Source: Desulfobacterales bacterium CG23_combo_of_CG06-09_8_20_14_all_51_8 (GTDB lineage: Bacteria > Desulfobacterota > Desulfobacteria > Desulfobacterales > Desulfosalsimonadaceae). Taken from it: a stretch of DNA of 6,207 nt. Shown here one piece after another: positions 5,980 through 6,207 of the stretch. Location of the stretch: assembly GCA_002772195.1 (NCBI GenBank), contig PCSG01000378.1, forward strand, positions 5,711-11,917. The letters run 5' to 3'. The position numbers and the translations under genes were made by a program. The notes under the pieces were generated by a model. The model saw only the letters and a list, made by a program, of their open reading frames with translations, was not told the origin of the DNA and made no database searches. Each line of letters opens with the position of its first letter. Position 1 is the first letter of the stretch.

Positions 5980-6207
5980 CCGACACCTTCACGGAAATGC
6001 CGGATAAGGCGCTCTCAAGGGCAGGCATATCCGCGCCGTCAATGCGCTGCCCATTTTCCAGAAAAAAAACCGGCACCCCGTCAATGCCCAAATAACCGGT
6101 GATTTTTTCTGATGCCTCGATCAAGTTGACCCCATCCCTACACTGGTATTGATCGGTCTTGTTTTCATCCTTCCAGTTGCCTTTGGTGTAATCATCAAAA
6201 CTCAGCT
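5969..6207 (-). CDS. dsbC: DsbC-like thiol-disulfide protein, C-terminal part (cut by window edge)
   Basis: Only the last 78 residues are visible; the N-terminus and the redox CXXC lie beyond the right edge. The visible piece runs LSFDDYTKGNW..., has one cysteine (QYQCRDG), and then the end of a thioredoxin fold: a helix, YLGIDGVPVFFLENGQRIDGAD with the cis-proline of GVP, and a final helix (MPALESAL). This matches the C-terminal catalytic domain of DsbC/DsbG-type isomerases (GTP...NG...G). Such a gene is a regular member of F-like and SXT-like transfer regions, where it helps fold cysteine-rich channel proteins. DsbA-like or TrbB-like identity cannot be excluded without the N-terminal half. 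The stop overlaps the transglycosylase start by 11 bases. Confidence 0.8.
   Translation of the reverse strand, partial: LSFDDYTKGNWKDENKTDQYQCRDGVNLIEASEKITGYLGIDGVPVFFLENGQRIDGADMPALESALSGISVKVSDAK

Overview
The window is a densely packed stretch of a conjugation (type IV secretion) gene cluster. All nine genes lie on the minus strand, so transcription runs from high to low coordinates. Except for one 64-base gap (1364-1427), every junction overlaps or is within 1 base, which suggests one long operon. Base composition is moderate, starts are mostly Shine-Dalgarno type, and envelope genes are typically Gram-negative. This points to a Gram-negative proteobacterium-like host. A sulfate-reducing or 'deltaproteobacterial' source is only an impression from protein style, and nothing here proves it. 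No integrase, origin of transfer, RNA gene, insertion sequence or CRISPR array is visible, so I cannot say whether the element is a plasmid or an integrated element.

Layout in transcription order. (1) The C-terminal part of a DsbC-like periplasmic thiol-disulfide protein enters at the right edge (6207-5969). (2) A small exported lytic transglycosylase of the VirB1/IagB type follows (5979-5539). (3) Next is a 94-residue protein with three membrane segments (5542-5258, GTG start). (4) A YbjQ/UPF0145-family protein (5280-4879) is followed by (5) an unrecognised 251-residue polytopic membrane protein (4886-4131). (6) A TraD/VirD4-type coupling ATPase lacks its own membrane domain (4129-2807). (7) A membrane-anchored HD-domain protein resembles TraI_2/MOBH proteins (2807-1428). 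After the gap come (8) a VKOR-thioredoxin fusion that oxidises cysteines (1363-380) and (9) the start of an unrecognised exported protein (393-1, cut by the left edge).

How they may work together (inference). The coupling ATPase and the HD protein would be the DNA-recruiting part of the transfer apparatus. The transglycosylase would open peptidoglycan for the secretion channel. The DsbC-like protein plus the VKOR-Trx fusion would give the element its own route for making and correcting disulfide bonds in exported, cysteine-rich transfer proteins. The points most worth a second look are the coupling ATPase without membrane segments next to a separate membrane protein, the HD protein that keeps the metal-binding residues but seems to lack the histidine cluster of classical MOBH relaxases, and a UPF0145 gene embedded in a conjugation operon.
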